Assembly (NCBI GenBank): GCA_905210905.1
Contig: CAJLYQ010000008.1
Location: 1 to 45,322 of the forward strand
DNA: 45,322 bases
Direction: 5' to 3'
Source of the DNA: an uncultured Christensenella sp.
GTDB lineage: Bacteria > Bacillota > Clostridia > Christensenellales > DTU072
Below the pieces are notes generated by a model that had not been told where the DNA came from, made no database searches, and saw only the letters and a list, made by a program, of their open reading frames with translations. This document shows, piece after piece, positions 19,930-26,823 of this stretch. How positions within the stretch are numbered: position 1 is the stretch's first letter; the number at the start of each line of letters is the position of its first letter. Both the position numbers and the translations under genes were made by a program.

Positions 19930-19957
19930 GTAATTTAGAAAAAATGTAAAAAATCAT

Positions 19958-19986
19958 TTGCTATTTGAAATAAAGCGTTGTATAAT
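19958..19986 (+). promoter_or_regulatory. Promoter of rpmB
   Basis: TTGCTA (19958-19963), a 17-nt spacer, then a perfect TATAAT (19981-19986). The rpmB RBS AGGAGG and ATG at 20017 follow about 25-30 nt later. Confidence 0.65.
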
Positions 19987-20016
19987 AAATTGCGTTTATT
20001 CAATAGGAGGTGCTAA

Positions 20017-20205
20017 ATGAGCAGAGTTTGCAGTGTATGCGGCAAAGCGCAGATAAGCGGAAATAAAGTAAGCCATAGTAATATAAAGACCAGAAGAAGT
20101 TGGAAAGCCAACGTTCATAAAGTTAAGAGAGTCGACGAAGCAGGCAGAGTTAGTTACGAATACGTCTGCACCCGTTGCCTTAGAACGGAAAAGAAAGACG
20201 CGTAA
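20017..20205 (+). CDS. rpmB: 50S ribosomal protein L28
   Basis: 62 residues, the normal length for L28 of the large ribosomal subunit. It begins MSRVCSVCGKAQISGNKVSH and ends with CTRC, so it is the zinc-binding (C+) form with four cysteines (CxxC near each end). Some Firmicutes replace this form with a Cys-less paralogue under zinc limitation. The start has an AGGAGG RBS 6 nt upstream. It is monocistronic: its own promoter lies upstream and a strong hairpin terminator 31 nt downstream. Confidence 0.97.
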   Translation: MSRVCSVCGKAQISGNKVSHSNIKTRRSWKANVHKVKRVDEAGRVSYEYVCTRCLRTEKKDA

Positions 20206-20236
20206 TAATTACGCTTGCTTTCAACTACACGAAAAT

Positions 20237-20267
20237 AAACTGCTTCTGTCGAAATGAAGCAGTTTTT
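20237..20267 (+). terminator. Terminator of rpmB
   Basis: A perfect 10-bp stem (AAACTGCTTC/GAAGCAGTTT) around a 9-nt loop, running into TTTTT. It could also stop read-through from the opposite side, since A residues flank the 5' arm. Confidence 0.85.
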
Positions 20268-20320
20268 GTGTATAAAAAATTATTTTAATCCACGATAGAA
20301 ACGGAAAAATTCGTTTCCGC

Positions 20321-20354
20321 AAAAAATAAGCGACCGGTTTAATTCCGGGCGCTT
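20321..20354 (-). terminator. Terminator of the iscS-iscU operon
   Basis: On the minus strand the arms AAGCGCCCGG and CCGGTCGCTT pair apart from one internal mismatch, with a 7-nt loop, followed by ATTTTTT. It lies about 20 nt past the iscU stop. The plus strand has a T run on the other side too, so it may act in both directions. Confidence 0.75.
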
Positions 20355-20374
20355 TTTCGTATTTATTGAAAGAA

Positions 20375-20752
20375 CTATTCGTTTTTTGCCTGTTTTGCGC
20401 GATAATCCTTAATCGCTTCGGCAATCGCCTCTTCTGCAAGAACCGAGCAGTGGATTTTCTGCGGCGGAAGTCCTTCGAGCGCTTCCACTACGTCCGCGTT
20501 TTTCAGTTTTAACGCTTCGTCGAGCGTCTTTCCTTTTATCATTTCGGTAGCCATACTGCTGCTCGCTATCGCCGCGGTGCAACCGAACGTCTTAAACTTT
20601 GCGTCGACTATAACATCGTCTTTGATCTTGAGAAAAACTTGCATTATGTCGCCGCATTTCGCGTTGCCGACAGTGCCTACTCCGTCAGCGTTTTCTATCT
20701 CTCCCACGTTCTTGGGGTTGGCAAAGGTATCTAATACTTTTTGACTATACAT
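20375..20752 (-). CDS. iscU: Iron-sulfur cluster scaffold protein IscU/NifU-like
   Basis: 125 residues. IscU takes sulfur from the cysteine desulfurase, builds an Fe-S cluster and passes it to apo-proteins. The three ligand cysteines are at C33 (AKCGD), C58 (FGCTAA) and C102 (IHCSV); Asp35 follows the first. There is no C-terminal NifU extension, so this is a stand-alone IscU-type scaffold. Its ATG overlaps the iscS stop by 8 nt (ATGTATAG), with an AAAGGAG site inside iscS, so production of the pair should be coupled. Confidence 0.95.
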   Translation of the reverse strand: MYSQKVLDTFANPKNVGEIENADGVGTVGNAKCGDIMQVFLKIKDDVIVDAKFKTFGCTAAIASSSMATEMIKGKTLDEALKLKNADVVEALEGLPPQKIHCSVLAEEAIAEAIKDYRAKQAKNE

Positions 20753-21926
20753 TTGTGCTTTCTCCTTTTATTTCTTTGAAAAGCGGCGACCAACTACGCA
20801 ATTTCGCTATGGTATCGCGCAGAACGTCCGCTACGAATTCCGTTTCTTCCATCGTATTGTCTTTGCCGAAACTGAATCTGATCGAACTGTGCGCCTCTTC
20901 GATTGTCGCCCCTGCCGCCATAATGACGTAAGACGGTTCGAGACTGCCCGAACTACACGCCGAACCGCTGCTTACCGCTATACCGTTAAGATCGAGCGTC
21001 ATAAGTATCGATTCCCCTTCGATGTAGTCGAAACTGAAGTTGGCGTTGCTTACCAGTCTGTGTTCTATTCCGCCGTTAAGTCTGCAATCGGGTATCTCTT
21101 TTTGCACCCTTTCTATAAATCTGTCGCGTATCGCTTTGATTTTTGCGTTGTTTTCGTCCATTTCGGCAACGCAAAGTTCGAGCGCTTTCGCCATTCCCAC
21201 TATGCCGGGAGTGTTCGTCGTGCCGGGTCTGTACGCCCTTTCCTGATGTCCGCCGAACATCAGTCTGTCGATCTTCACGCCGTTACGGATATATAACAAT
21301 CCGATACCCTTAGGTCCGTGGAATTTATGCGCCGACAAACTCAGAAGATCGATTCCGTATTCGTCCACGTCGATTTTTATACTGCTTATCGCCTGTACTG
21401 CGTCGGTATGAAAAATTATACCGTTTTCTTTACAAAACGCTCCGATTTCTTTTATCGGCATAATCGCACCGGTTTCGTTGTTGGCAAACATTACCGAAAC
21501 CAGAATCGTGTCGTCCCTCACCGCCGCTTTCAGATCTTCGAGCCTTATTCTTCCGTCCGTGCCCGTAGGCAGATAAGTGATCGAAAAACCTTCTTTTTCG
21601 AGTTGCTTGCAGGTTTGCATTATCGCAGGATGCTCTACGGCAGTCGTGATAATGTGTTTTCCCTCTTTCGCGTTTGCGTGCGCAACTCCGCGCAAAGCCC
21701 AGTTGTCGCTCTCCGTTCCGCCGCTTGTGACGTAAATTTCTTGCGGTTTCGCATTGAAAACAGCCGCTATTTTTGCACGCGCTTCGTCTACCGCCGCCGC
21801 GGCTTCTCTTCCGAATCCGTGCAAACTCGACGCATTGCCGTAAACTTCTGTCATATAAGGAAGCATACTCTCCACGACTCTCTTATCCGTGTTCGTCGTA
21901 GCGGAATTATCTAAGTATATCCTCAT
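20745..21926 (-). CDS. iscS: Cysteine desulfurase (NifS/IscS)
   Basis: 393 residues. A PLP enzyme converting L-cysteine to L-alanine with sulfur carried as a persulfide. The PLP lysine is K201 in SLSAHKFHGPKGIG. The catalytic cysteine is C324 in SSGSACSSGSLEPS, the group I (IscS/NifS) loop type. The N-terminal 'YLDNSATT' is canonical. SD AGGAG lies 7 nt before ATG. Downstream and overlapping is iscU. The leader contains two perfect palindromes, suggesting regulated expression. No Rrf2/IscR gene lies adjacent, where many Firmicutes have one. Confidence 0.96.
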   Translation of the reverse strand: MRIYLDNSATTNTDKRVVESMLPYMTEVYGNASSLHGFGREAAAAVDEARAKIAAVFNAKPQEIYVTSGGTESDNWALRGVAHANAKEGKHIITTAVEHPAIMQTCKQLEKEGFSITYLPTGTDGRIRLEDLKAAVRDDTILVSVMFANNETGAIMPIKEIGAFCKENGIIFHTDAVQAISSIKIDVDEYGIDLLSLSAHKFHGPKGIGLLYIRNGVKIDRLMFGGHQERAYRPGTTNTPGIVGMAKALELCVAEMDENNAKIKAIRDRFIERVQKEIPDCRLNGGIEHRLVSNANFSFDYIEGESILMTLDLNGIAVSSGSACSSGSLEPSYVIMAAGATIEEAHSSIRFSFGKDNTMEETEFVADVLRDTIAKLRSWSPLFKEIKGESTNV

Positions 21927-21938
21927 TTTATCTCCTAT

Positions 21939-21958
21939 TTTGTATCCGTGGATACAAA
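21939..21958. promoter_or_regulatory. Perfect 9-2-9 palindrome in the iscS leader
   Basis: Arms TTTGTATCC and GGATACAAA with a 2-nt centre, 12 nt upstream of the iscS start codon and next to its SD. It could bind a dimeric repressor, or form an RNA hairpin close to the ribosome binding site. It does not match the E. coli IscR consensus. Confidence 0.55.
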
Positions 21959-21972
21959 TAATTCGCTTTCTA

Positions 21973-21988
21973 GTTTCTTGTAAGAAAC
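21973..21988. promoter_or_regulatory. Perfect 7-2-7 palindrome in the iscS leader
   Basis: Arms GTTTCTT and AAGAAAC with a 2-nt centre, between the -10 box and the second palindrome. The spacer size and perfect symmetry match the neighbour, but the arm sequence differs, so it may be a different regulator's site or an RNA hairpin. Confidence 0.5.
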
Positions 21989-22010
21989 ATCTTATCTTTA
22001 ATTCGTCAAA

Positions 22011-22039
22011 AGTATACCGCTTCGGTAGGAAAAATGCAA
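22011..22039 (-). promoter_or_regulatory. Promoter of iscS-iscU
   Basis: TTGCAT (22034-22039), a 17-nt spacer and TATACT (22011-22016) on the minus strand. It touches the trxA stop codon, so the Fe-S genes have their own start even though they lie downstream of the hisS-trxA run. Confidence 0.65.
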
Positions 22040-22354
22040 CTATTTATTCACATTTTCTCTTACGAATTGCAATATGCCTTCCGTATCCTTTCCTCCGGTA
22101 AATCTTGCTTTCTCCACTCCGTTATCGAAAACGATAACGCACGGAATAAAGTTGATTTTATTTTTCAACGCGAATTCTTCGCATTCGTCAACGTTTACTT
22201 CGAAACATTCCGCGCCGAGCGCGTTTATCTCTTTTTCCGCTTCTTCGAAAAAAGGTTTCATATACTGACAAGGTCCGCACCAGTCCGCATAAAAGTCGAC
22301 TACGGTTTTGCCTTGTTTCGTCAATTCGATTTCGTTTGCCGTGATATTTTTCAT
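22040..22354 (-). CDS. trxA: Thioredoxin
   Basis: 104 residues, standard thioredoxin length. The redox site is W25-C26-G27-P28-C29 and the cis-proline is in 'NFIPCVIVF'. The fold runs VVDFYADWCGPC near residue 18 through a C-terminal helix 'EGILQFVREN'. It reduces protein disulfides in the cytoplasm. An extra cysteine follows the cis-Pro, which is unusual but seen in some thioredoxin-like proteins. A strong SD (AAGGAAGG) precedes ATG. It lies 21 nt after hisS and directly upstream of the Fe-S operon. Confidence 0.93.
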   Translation of the reverse strand: MKNITANEIELTKQGKTVVDFYADWCGPCQYMKPFFEEAEKEINALGAECFEVNVDECEEFALKNKINFIPCVIVFDNGVEKARFTGGKDTEGILQFVRENVNK

Positions 22355-22375
22355 ACTAACCTTCCTTTTATTCGA

Positions 22376-23626
22376 TTATTGCCATTCTCCGCTCAGAAGA
22401 GTATCTTTATTTACGGTTTTACATTCTTTGGTTCTTAAATTTTTGATTACGTATTCGTCCTTCGCGACTTCGTCTCCGCCTACGACTACGACGTTTTCCG
22501 CGCCGACTTTATCGGCGTATTTCATTTGCGCCTTAAGGCTCTTGCCCATAATGTCGGTCAGACACGATATACCTTTCGATCTCAGTACGGTTGCCGCTCT
22601 CATCGCTTCGTCGCAGTATTCTTCTCCCATCGGCGCGATATAAAGTTTTGCCGCGGGTTCTTTTCCGAAAGAGAGCGAAGCGTTTTCCATAACCATAATC
22701 AGTCGTTCGAGTCCGAGACCGAAACCGACCGCAGGAACGCTCGTTCCGCCGATTTCTTCGACTAAGCCGTTGTATCTTCCGCCGCCGCAGACCGTACCCT
22801 GACTGCCGATGGAATTCGAAACGAATTCAAAAACGGTACGAGTATAATAATCGAGTCCGCGTACTATTTTGGGGTTAATTTCAAAATTTATACCTAAATT
22901 CGTAAGTATAGAGCAAAGTTTTTCGTGATGCGCGCGGCAATCGTCGCACAGATAATCCAGCACGACGGGGGCGTCGGAAGCAACTTTTTTACATTCGGGA
23001 CATTTGCAATCCAAAACGCGCAACGGATTCTTTTCCAGTCTTTCTTTGCAAGTGTCGCAAAGTTCGTCCGTATGTTTATAAAAATGTTCTTTCAACGCGA
23101 CGGAATACGCCTTGCGACATTCCGGGCAGCCTATGCTGTTAAGATTAAGCGTTAAATCGGTAAGTCCGAGCCTGTCGAAAAAACCTTTTGCAAGCGAGAT
23201 TACTTCCGCGTCGGCGTACGGAGAATAACTTCCGTACAGTTCGACGCCGAACTGGTGATGTTCTCTGAGCCTTCCGGCCTGAGGCTTTTCGTAACGGAAA
23301 ACGGGGGTGATATAATACATTTTCGACGGTTGCGGAGCGTTCGTCAAAGCGTTTTCGACGAAACTACGCGCGACCCCGGCGGTCCCTTCCGGTTTAAGCG
23401 ATATGCTTCTGCCGCCTTTGTCGGTAAACGTATACATTTCTTTGTTTACGATATCCGTCGTATCCCCTACTCCGCGCAAAAACAGTTCCGTGTGCTCGAA
23501 CGTAGGCGTTCTTATCTCCTTAAAACCGAAATCATCGGTAATCTTTCTCACAATGTTTTCAACGTAATGCCACTTATAACTTTCTTGCGGCAGTACGTCT
23601 TTCGTTCCTTTCGGTATGTTTATCAT
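22376..23626 (-). CDS. hisS: Histidyl-tRNA synthetase
   Basis: 416 residues, the usual bacterial length. It charges tRNA-His with histidine. Motif 1 region 'PTFEHTELFLRGVGD', motif 2 'YITPVFRYEKPQAGRLREHH', the histidine loop 'GLDYYTRTVFE' and motif 3 'GGGRYNGL...GFGLGLERL' are all intact. The C-terminal HGTP anticodon domain is complete. A Cys-rich insertion (paired CxxC motifs, about residues 165-230) resembles those of Clostridia HisRS and may bind zinc. SD GGAGAG lies just upstream. This is the true synthetase; the HisRS-fold gene at the left is not. Confidence 0.96.
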   Translation of the reverse strand: MINIPKGTKDVLPQESYKWHYVENIVRKITDDFGFKEIRTPTFEHTELFLRGVGDTTDIVNKEMYTFTDKGGRSISLKPEGTAGVARSFVENALTNAPQPSKMYYITPVFRYEKPQAGRLREHHQFGVELYGSYSPYADAEVISLAKGFFDRLGLTDLTLNLNSIGCPECRKAYSVALKEHFYKHTDELCDTCKERLEKNPLRVLDCKCPECKKVASDAPVVLDYLCDDCRAHHEKLCSILTNLGINFEINPKIVRGLDYYTRTVFEFVSNSIGSQGTVCGGGRYNGLVEEIGGTSVPAVGFGLGLERLIMVMENASLSFGKEPAAKLYIAPMGEEYCDEAMRAATVLRSKGISCLTDIMGKSLKAQMKYADKVGAENVVVVGGDEVAKDEYVIKNLRTKECKTVNKDTLLSGEWQ

Positions 23627-23644
23627 TTCGTTCTCTCCGACAAA

Positions 23645-24961
23645 TTATAGAATATATTTTTTCAAATCTTTGGAATTCAACGCTTCAGCAAGATGCTCGT
23701 CGACGTACGCCTTATCTACGATGAGTTCGACTTCGTTTTCGGTATCTCCGCAAGCGTTGAACGATACTTCTTCGAGAAGAGATTCCATTATCGTGTGCAA
23801 TCTGCGCGCGCCGATGTTTTCTTTGTTTTCGTTCTCGATTTGTGCGACGTGAGCAAGTTCCTTTATTGCGTCGTCGGTAAATCTCAACCCTACTTTATCG
23901 ACTTTGAGCATTTCAGCATACTGCATAATAATCGCATTGTCGGGTTCTCTCAATATTTTGCAAAAATCTTCTTCGGTAAGACTGTTCAGGTTTACGAGAA
24001 CGGGGAATCGTCCCTGAAGTTCGGGGATAAGGTCGCTTATCTTCGAGATATGGAACGCTCCTGCCGCAATAAACAGGATATAATCCGTTCTTATATTTCC
24101 GTATTTGGTGTTTACCGTACAACCTTCGACTATAGGCAGTATATCTCTCTGAACGCCTTCTCTGCTTACGTCCGGTCCGCTCGTATTGCCTTTGGACGCG
24201 ATTTTGTCGAGTTCGTCGATAAATATAATGCCGTCCTGCTCCGCTCTGCGCAGTCCTTCGGCGGTTATAGAGTCTTTGTCGATCATCTTTTCCGCTTCTT
24301 CGTTGATAAAGATTTTTAACGCGGTCGCAACGTTTATTTTGCGTTTTCTCTTTCTTTTCGGCATAATACTGCCGAGAATTTCTCCGAAATTGTTGTCTTG
24401 CGGCGCGCCCATCGGTCCGAGCGTGAGTTGTTTCGGCGCTTCTTCCACTTCGATTTCAACCGGGATTTTATCGAGTTTTCCTGCGCGCAACGCTTCGTAA
24501 AGTTCGTTTCGCAACTCTTCTTCGCTCTTGTCGGGCGAATTCTTTTTCTTAGCCTGCAAAATTGCGTTTACGAGTTTCGCCTCGGCGATTTCTCTCGCTT
24601 TCGGCTCAACTTCCGCGATTTTTTCTTCGTTTACGAGCCTGATACCGACTTCTACAAGGTCGCGGATCATACTTTCAACGTCCCGTCCGACGTAACCTAC
24701 TTCGGTAAACTTCGTCGCTTCGACTTTAACGAACGGCGCTTTAACGAGTTTGGCAAGCCTTCTCGCTATTTCGGTTTTACCCACGCCGGTAGGTCCTTTC
24801 ATTATAATGTTTTTCGGAGTGATCTCTTCCCGCATTTCCTGCGGTAACATTCTTCTTCTATAACGATTACGCAAAGCAACGGCAACCGCTCTCTTCGCGT
24901 CGTATTGCCCGATGATGTATCTGTCAAGTTCGTTTACTATTTGTTTTGGGGTCAGTTCCAT
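23645..24961 (-). CDS. hslU: ATP-dependent protease ATPase subunit HslU (ClpY)
   Basis: 438 residues. An AAA+ unfoldase that feeds substrates into the HslV protease. Walker A GPTGVGKT (56-63), pore loop GYVGRD (89-94), Walker B IIFIDE (245-250), and an I-domain (about 110-240) rich in charged residues. The C-terminus ends 'KDLKKYIL', the tail that docks into HslV pockets. It lies 14 nt downstream of hslV. In Bacillus the next gene is codY, but here it is hisS. Confidence 0.96.
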   Translation of the reverse strand: MELTPKQIVNELDRYIIGQYDAKRAVAVALRNRYRRRMLPQEMREEITPKNIIMKGPTGVGKTEIARRLAKLVKAPFVKVEATKFTEVGYVGRDVESMIRDLVEVGIRLVNEEKIAEVEPKAREIAEAKLVNAILQAKKKNSPDKSEEELRNELYEALRAGKLDKIPVEIEVEEAPKQLTLGPMGAPQDNNFGEILGSIMPKRKRKRKINVATALKIFINEEAEKMIDKDSITAEGLRRAEQDGIIFIDELDKIASKGNTSGPDVSREGVQRDILPIVEGCTVNTKYGNIRTDYILFIAAGAFHISKISDLIPELQGRFPVLVNLNSLTEEDFCKILREPDNAIIMQYAEMLKVDKVGLRFTDDAIKELAHVAQIENENKENIGARRLHTIMESLLEEVSFNACGDTENEVELIVDKAYVDEHLAEALNSKDLKKYIL

Positions 24962-24975
24962 TTTTTATTCTCCCG

Positions 24976-25509
24976 TTAAACCGTTTCCACAACAACGTTG
25001 TGATTAGTGAAAATGCAAATGTCAGCCGCGATTTTCATCGCTTTTTTAACGATATCAACGGCGTCCATATCTGTATTTTCGAGAAGCGCTCTCGCCGCGC
25101 TTAAAGCGTAATTTCCGCCGCTTCCTATAGCGCAAACGCCCGCTTCGGGTTCGATTACGTTCCCGTCGCCGCTAAGGACGTACATATTGTCCTTGTCCGC
25201 AACGATAAGCATCGCTTCAAGATTTCTCATTCCTCCGCCCGTGCGCCAGCACTCGGCAAGTTCAACCGCGCTGCGCATAAGATTTCCGGAATATTTCTGC
25301 AACATTTCTTCGAATTTTTCGCTGAGCGTAAACGCGTCGCTTACGCTTCCGGCAAACCCGACTACGACTTTTCCGTCGTAAATTCTTTTTACTTTCCTGG
25401 CGTTGCCTTTCATAACGATGCTTTGACCCATCGTAACCTGTCCGTCTCCGGCAATCGCCGTAACGCCGTTTTTCTTTACGGCGCAAATCGTCGTACCTTT
25501 TAATTCCAT
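24976..25509 (-). CDS. hslV: ATP-dependent protease peptidase subunit HslV (ClpQ)
   Basis: 177 residues. The proteasome-like peptidase partner of HslU. The mature protein should begin at Thr6 of 'MELKGTTICAVKKNG', which aligns with MTTIVSV of E. coli, so a five-residue pro-sequence is predicted. The start is firm: AAAGGAG lies 7 nt before ATG. 'GDGQVTMGQ' and the conserved 'AIGSGGNYALSAARALL' are present. It begins 3 nt after trmFO ends. Confidence 0.96.
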   Translation of the reverse strand: MELKGTTICAVKKNGVTAIAGDGQVTMGQSIVMKGNARKVKRIYDGKVVVGFAGSVSDAFTLSEKFEEMLQKYSGNLMRSAVELAECWRTGGGMRNLEAMLIVADKDNMYVLSGDGNVIEPEAGVCAIGSGGNYALSAARALLENTDMDAVDIVKKAMKIAADICIFTNHNVVVETV

Positions 25510-25512
25510 TTT

Positions 25513-26823
25513 TTACTCCTTTGAGATGGTTTCGGCATATATGTCAATCGCCGCGACAGCCCTTTGGCTGTATTTCTCTTTTTTTACTTTTTTATCTCTG
25601 ATACGCTCTTCGAGTTCGGGCATTAACGCGTAACTAGCGTGCATCGGCTGAAAATTGCCGTTTGGCATAGATACGTATCGCATAAGACTGCCCGTCGCCG
25701 TGGTTTCCGGCGGAATAAGGCTTTCTTTCCCGTTCAATCTTCTGTCAAGGTTAATCGCGGTCATAAGTCCGCTCATCGCGCTTTCAAGATAGCCTTCTAC
25801 GCCGCTTATCTGCCCGGCAAACCACAAATCGTTGCGTTTTTTACACGAAAAGTCCGAATTTATCACTTTCGGCGCGTTGATAAACGTGTTTCGGTGCATT
25901 ACTCCGTATCTGACGAACTCGGCGTCGTGCAAAGCGGGTATCATACCGAACACTCGCTTTTGCTCTCCGAATTTCAAATTCGTCTGAAAACCGACAAGAT
26001 TGTAAAGTCCGTCGTAATTATCTTCTTTTCTCAGTTGCACTACGGCGTACGGTCTTTTATCGGTTTTCGGATCGCGGATTCCTACCGGACGCAAGGGTCC
26101 GAAACGCATACTGTCTTCCCCTTTCTTCGCCATAATTTCGATAGGCATACAGGCGTTGAAGACGTCTTTGTTTTCAAACTCTTTCAGTATAACCGTTTCC
26201 GCGCTAATAAGTTCGTTATAAAACGCAAGATACTCTTCTTTATCCATCGGAAGATTTAGATAATCGTCTCCGCCTTTTCCGTATCTTGCCGCGAAAAAAC
26301 TTTTCTCTTTATCCACGCTCTCTGCGGTAACGATCGGAGCGACCGCGTCGTAAAAGTGCATTTCGCTTTCTTCGGTAACCTCGGATACGCATTTTGCGAA
26401 TTTTCCTTCGGTGAGCGGTCCCGTTGCAATAACGACTTGCCCGTCGAAATCGAGATCGGTCACTTCTTCACGCACGATCCGTAACTTCCCGAACGAAAAA
26501 AGTTCTTTTTCTACCGACGCCGAAAACTCGTTTCTGTCCACGGCAAGCGCTCCGCCCGCAGGAACGGAAGTTTTTTCCGCAGCGCGCATAATCATACTGT
26601 CCAAAGCGCGAAGTTCGTACTTCAAAAGCCCCTGAATGGTCGCTATATCCGTCGCTTTAAGACTGTTGCTGCACACGAGTTCGGCAAGGTTTCCCGTTTT
26701 ATGGACGGGAGTGCCTTTCGTCGGACGCATCTCGTACATTACTACTTCGTGTCCCCGTTTCAGCAACTGATATGCGCACTCGCACCCGGCAAGTCCGCCG
26801 CCTATGATCGTAATTTTACTCAT
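25513..26823 (-). CDS. trmFO: Methylenetetrahydrofolate-tRNA-(uracil-54) methyltransferase TrmFO
   Basis: 436 residues. Folate- and FAD-dependent enzyme making 5-methyluridine at position 54 of tRNA. The N-terminal FAD motif is IIGGGLAGCE (6-15). The two cysteines equivalent to the B. subtilis catalytic pair are C51 (ELVCSNS) and C225 (NACMPIE). The glycine-rich C-terminal FAD contacts 'GQISGVEGYLESAMSG' are present. Its ATG overlaps the topA stop by 8 nt, so it is translationally coupled to topA. TopA-TrmFO-HslVU order is conserved in Firmicutes. Confidence 0.96.
   Translation of the reverse strand: MSKITIIGGGLAGCECAYQLLKRGHEVVMYEMRPTKGTPVHKTGNLAELVCSNSLKATDIATIQGLLKYELRALDSMIMRAAEKTSVPAGGALAVDRNEFSASVEKELFSFGKLRIVREEVTDLDFDGQVVIATGPLTEGKFAKCVSEVTEESEMHFYDAVAPIVTAESVDKEKSFFAARYGKGGDDYLNLPMDKEEYLAFYNELISAETVILKEFENKDVFNACMPIEIMAKKGEDSMRFGPLRPVGIRDPKTDKRPYAVVQLRKEDNYDGLYNLVGFQTNLKFGEQKRVFGMIPALHDAEFVRYGVMHRNTFINAPKVINSDFSCKKRNDLWFAGQISGVEGYLESAMSGLMTAINLDRRLNGKESLIPPETTATGSLMRYVSMPNGNFQPMHASYALMPELEERIRDKKVKKEKYSQRAVAAIDIYAETISKE

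Noticed and set aside
21939..22010. T-box or other known riboswitch in the iscS leader
   Set aside because: The leader is short and lacks the T-box sequence and specifier stem; only two simple palindromes are present.
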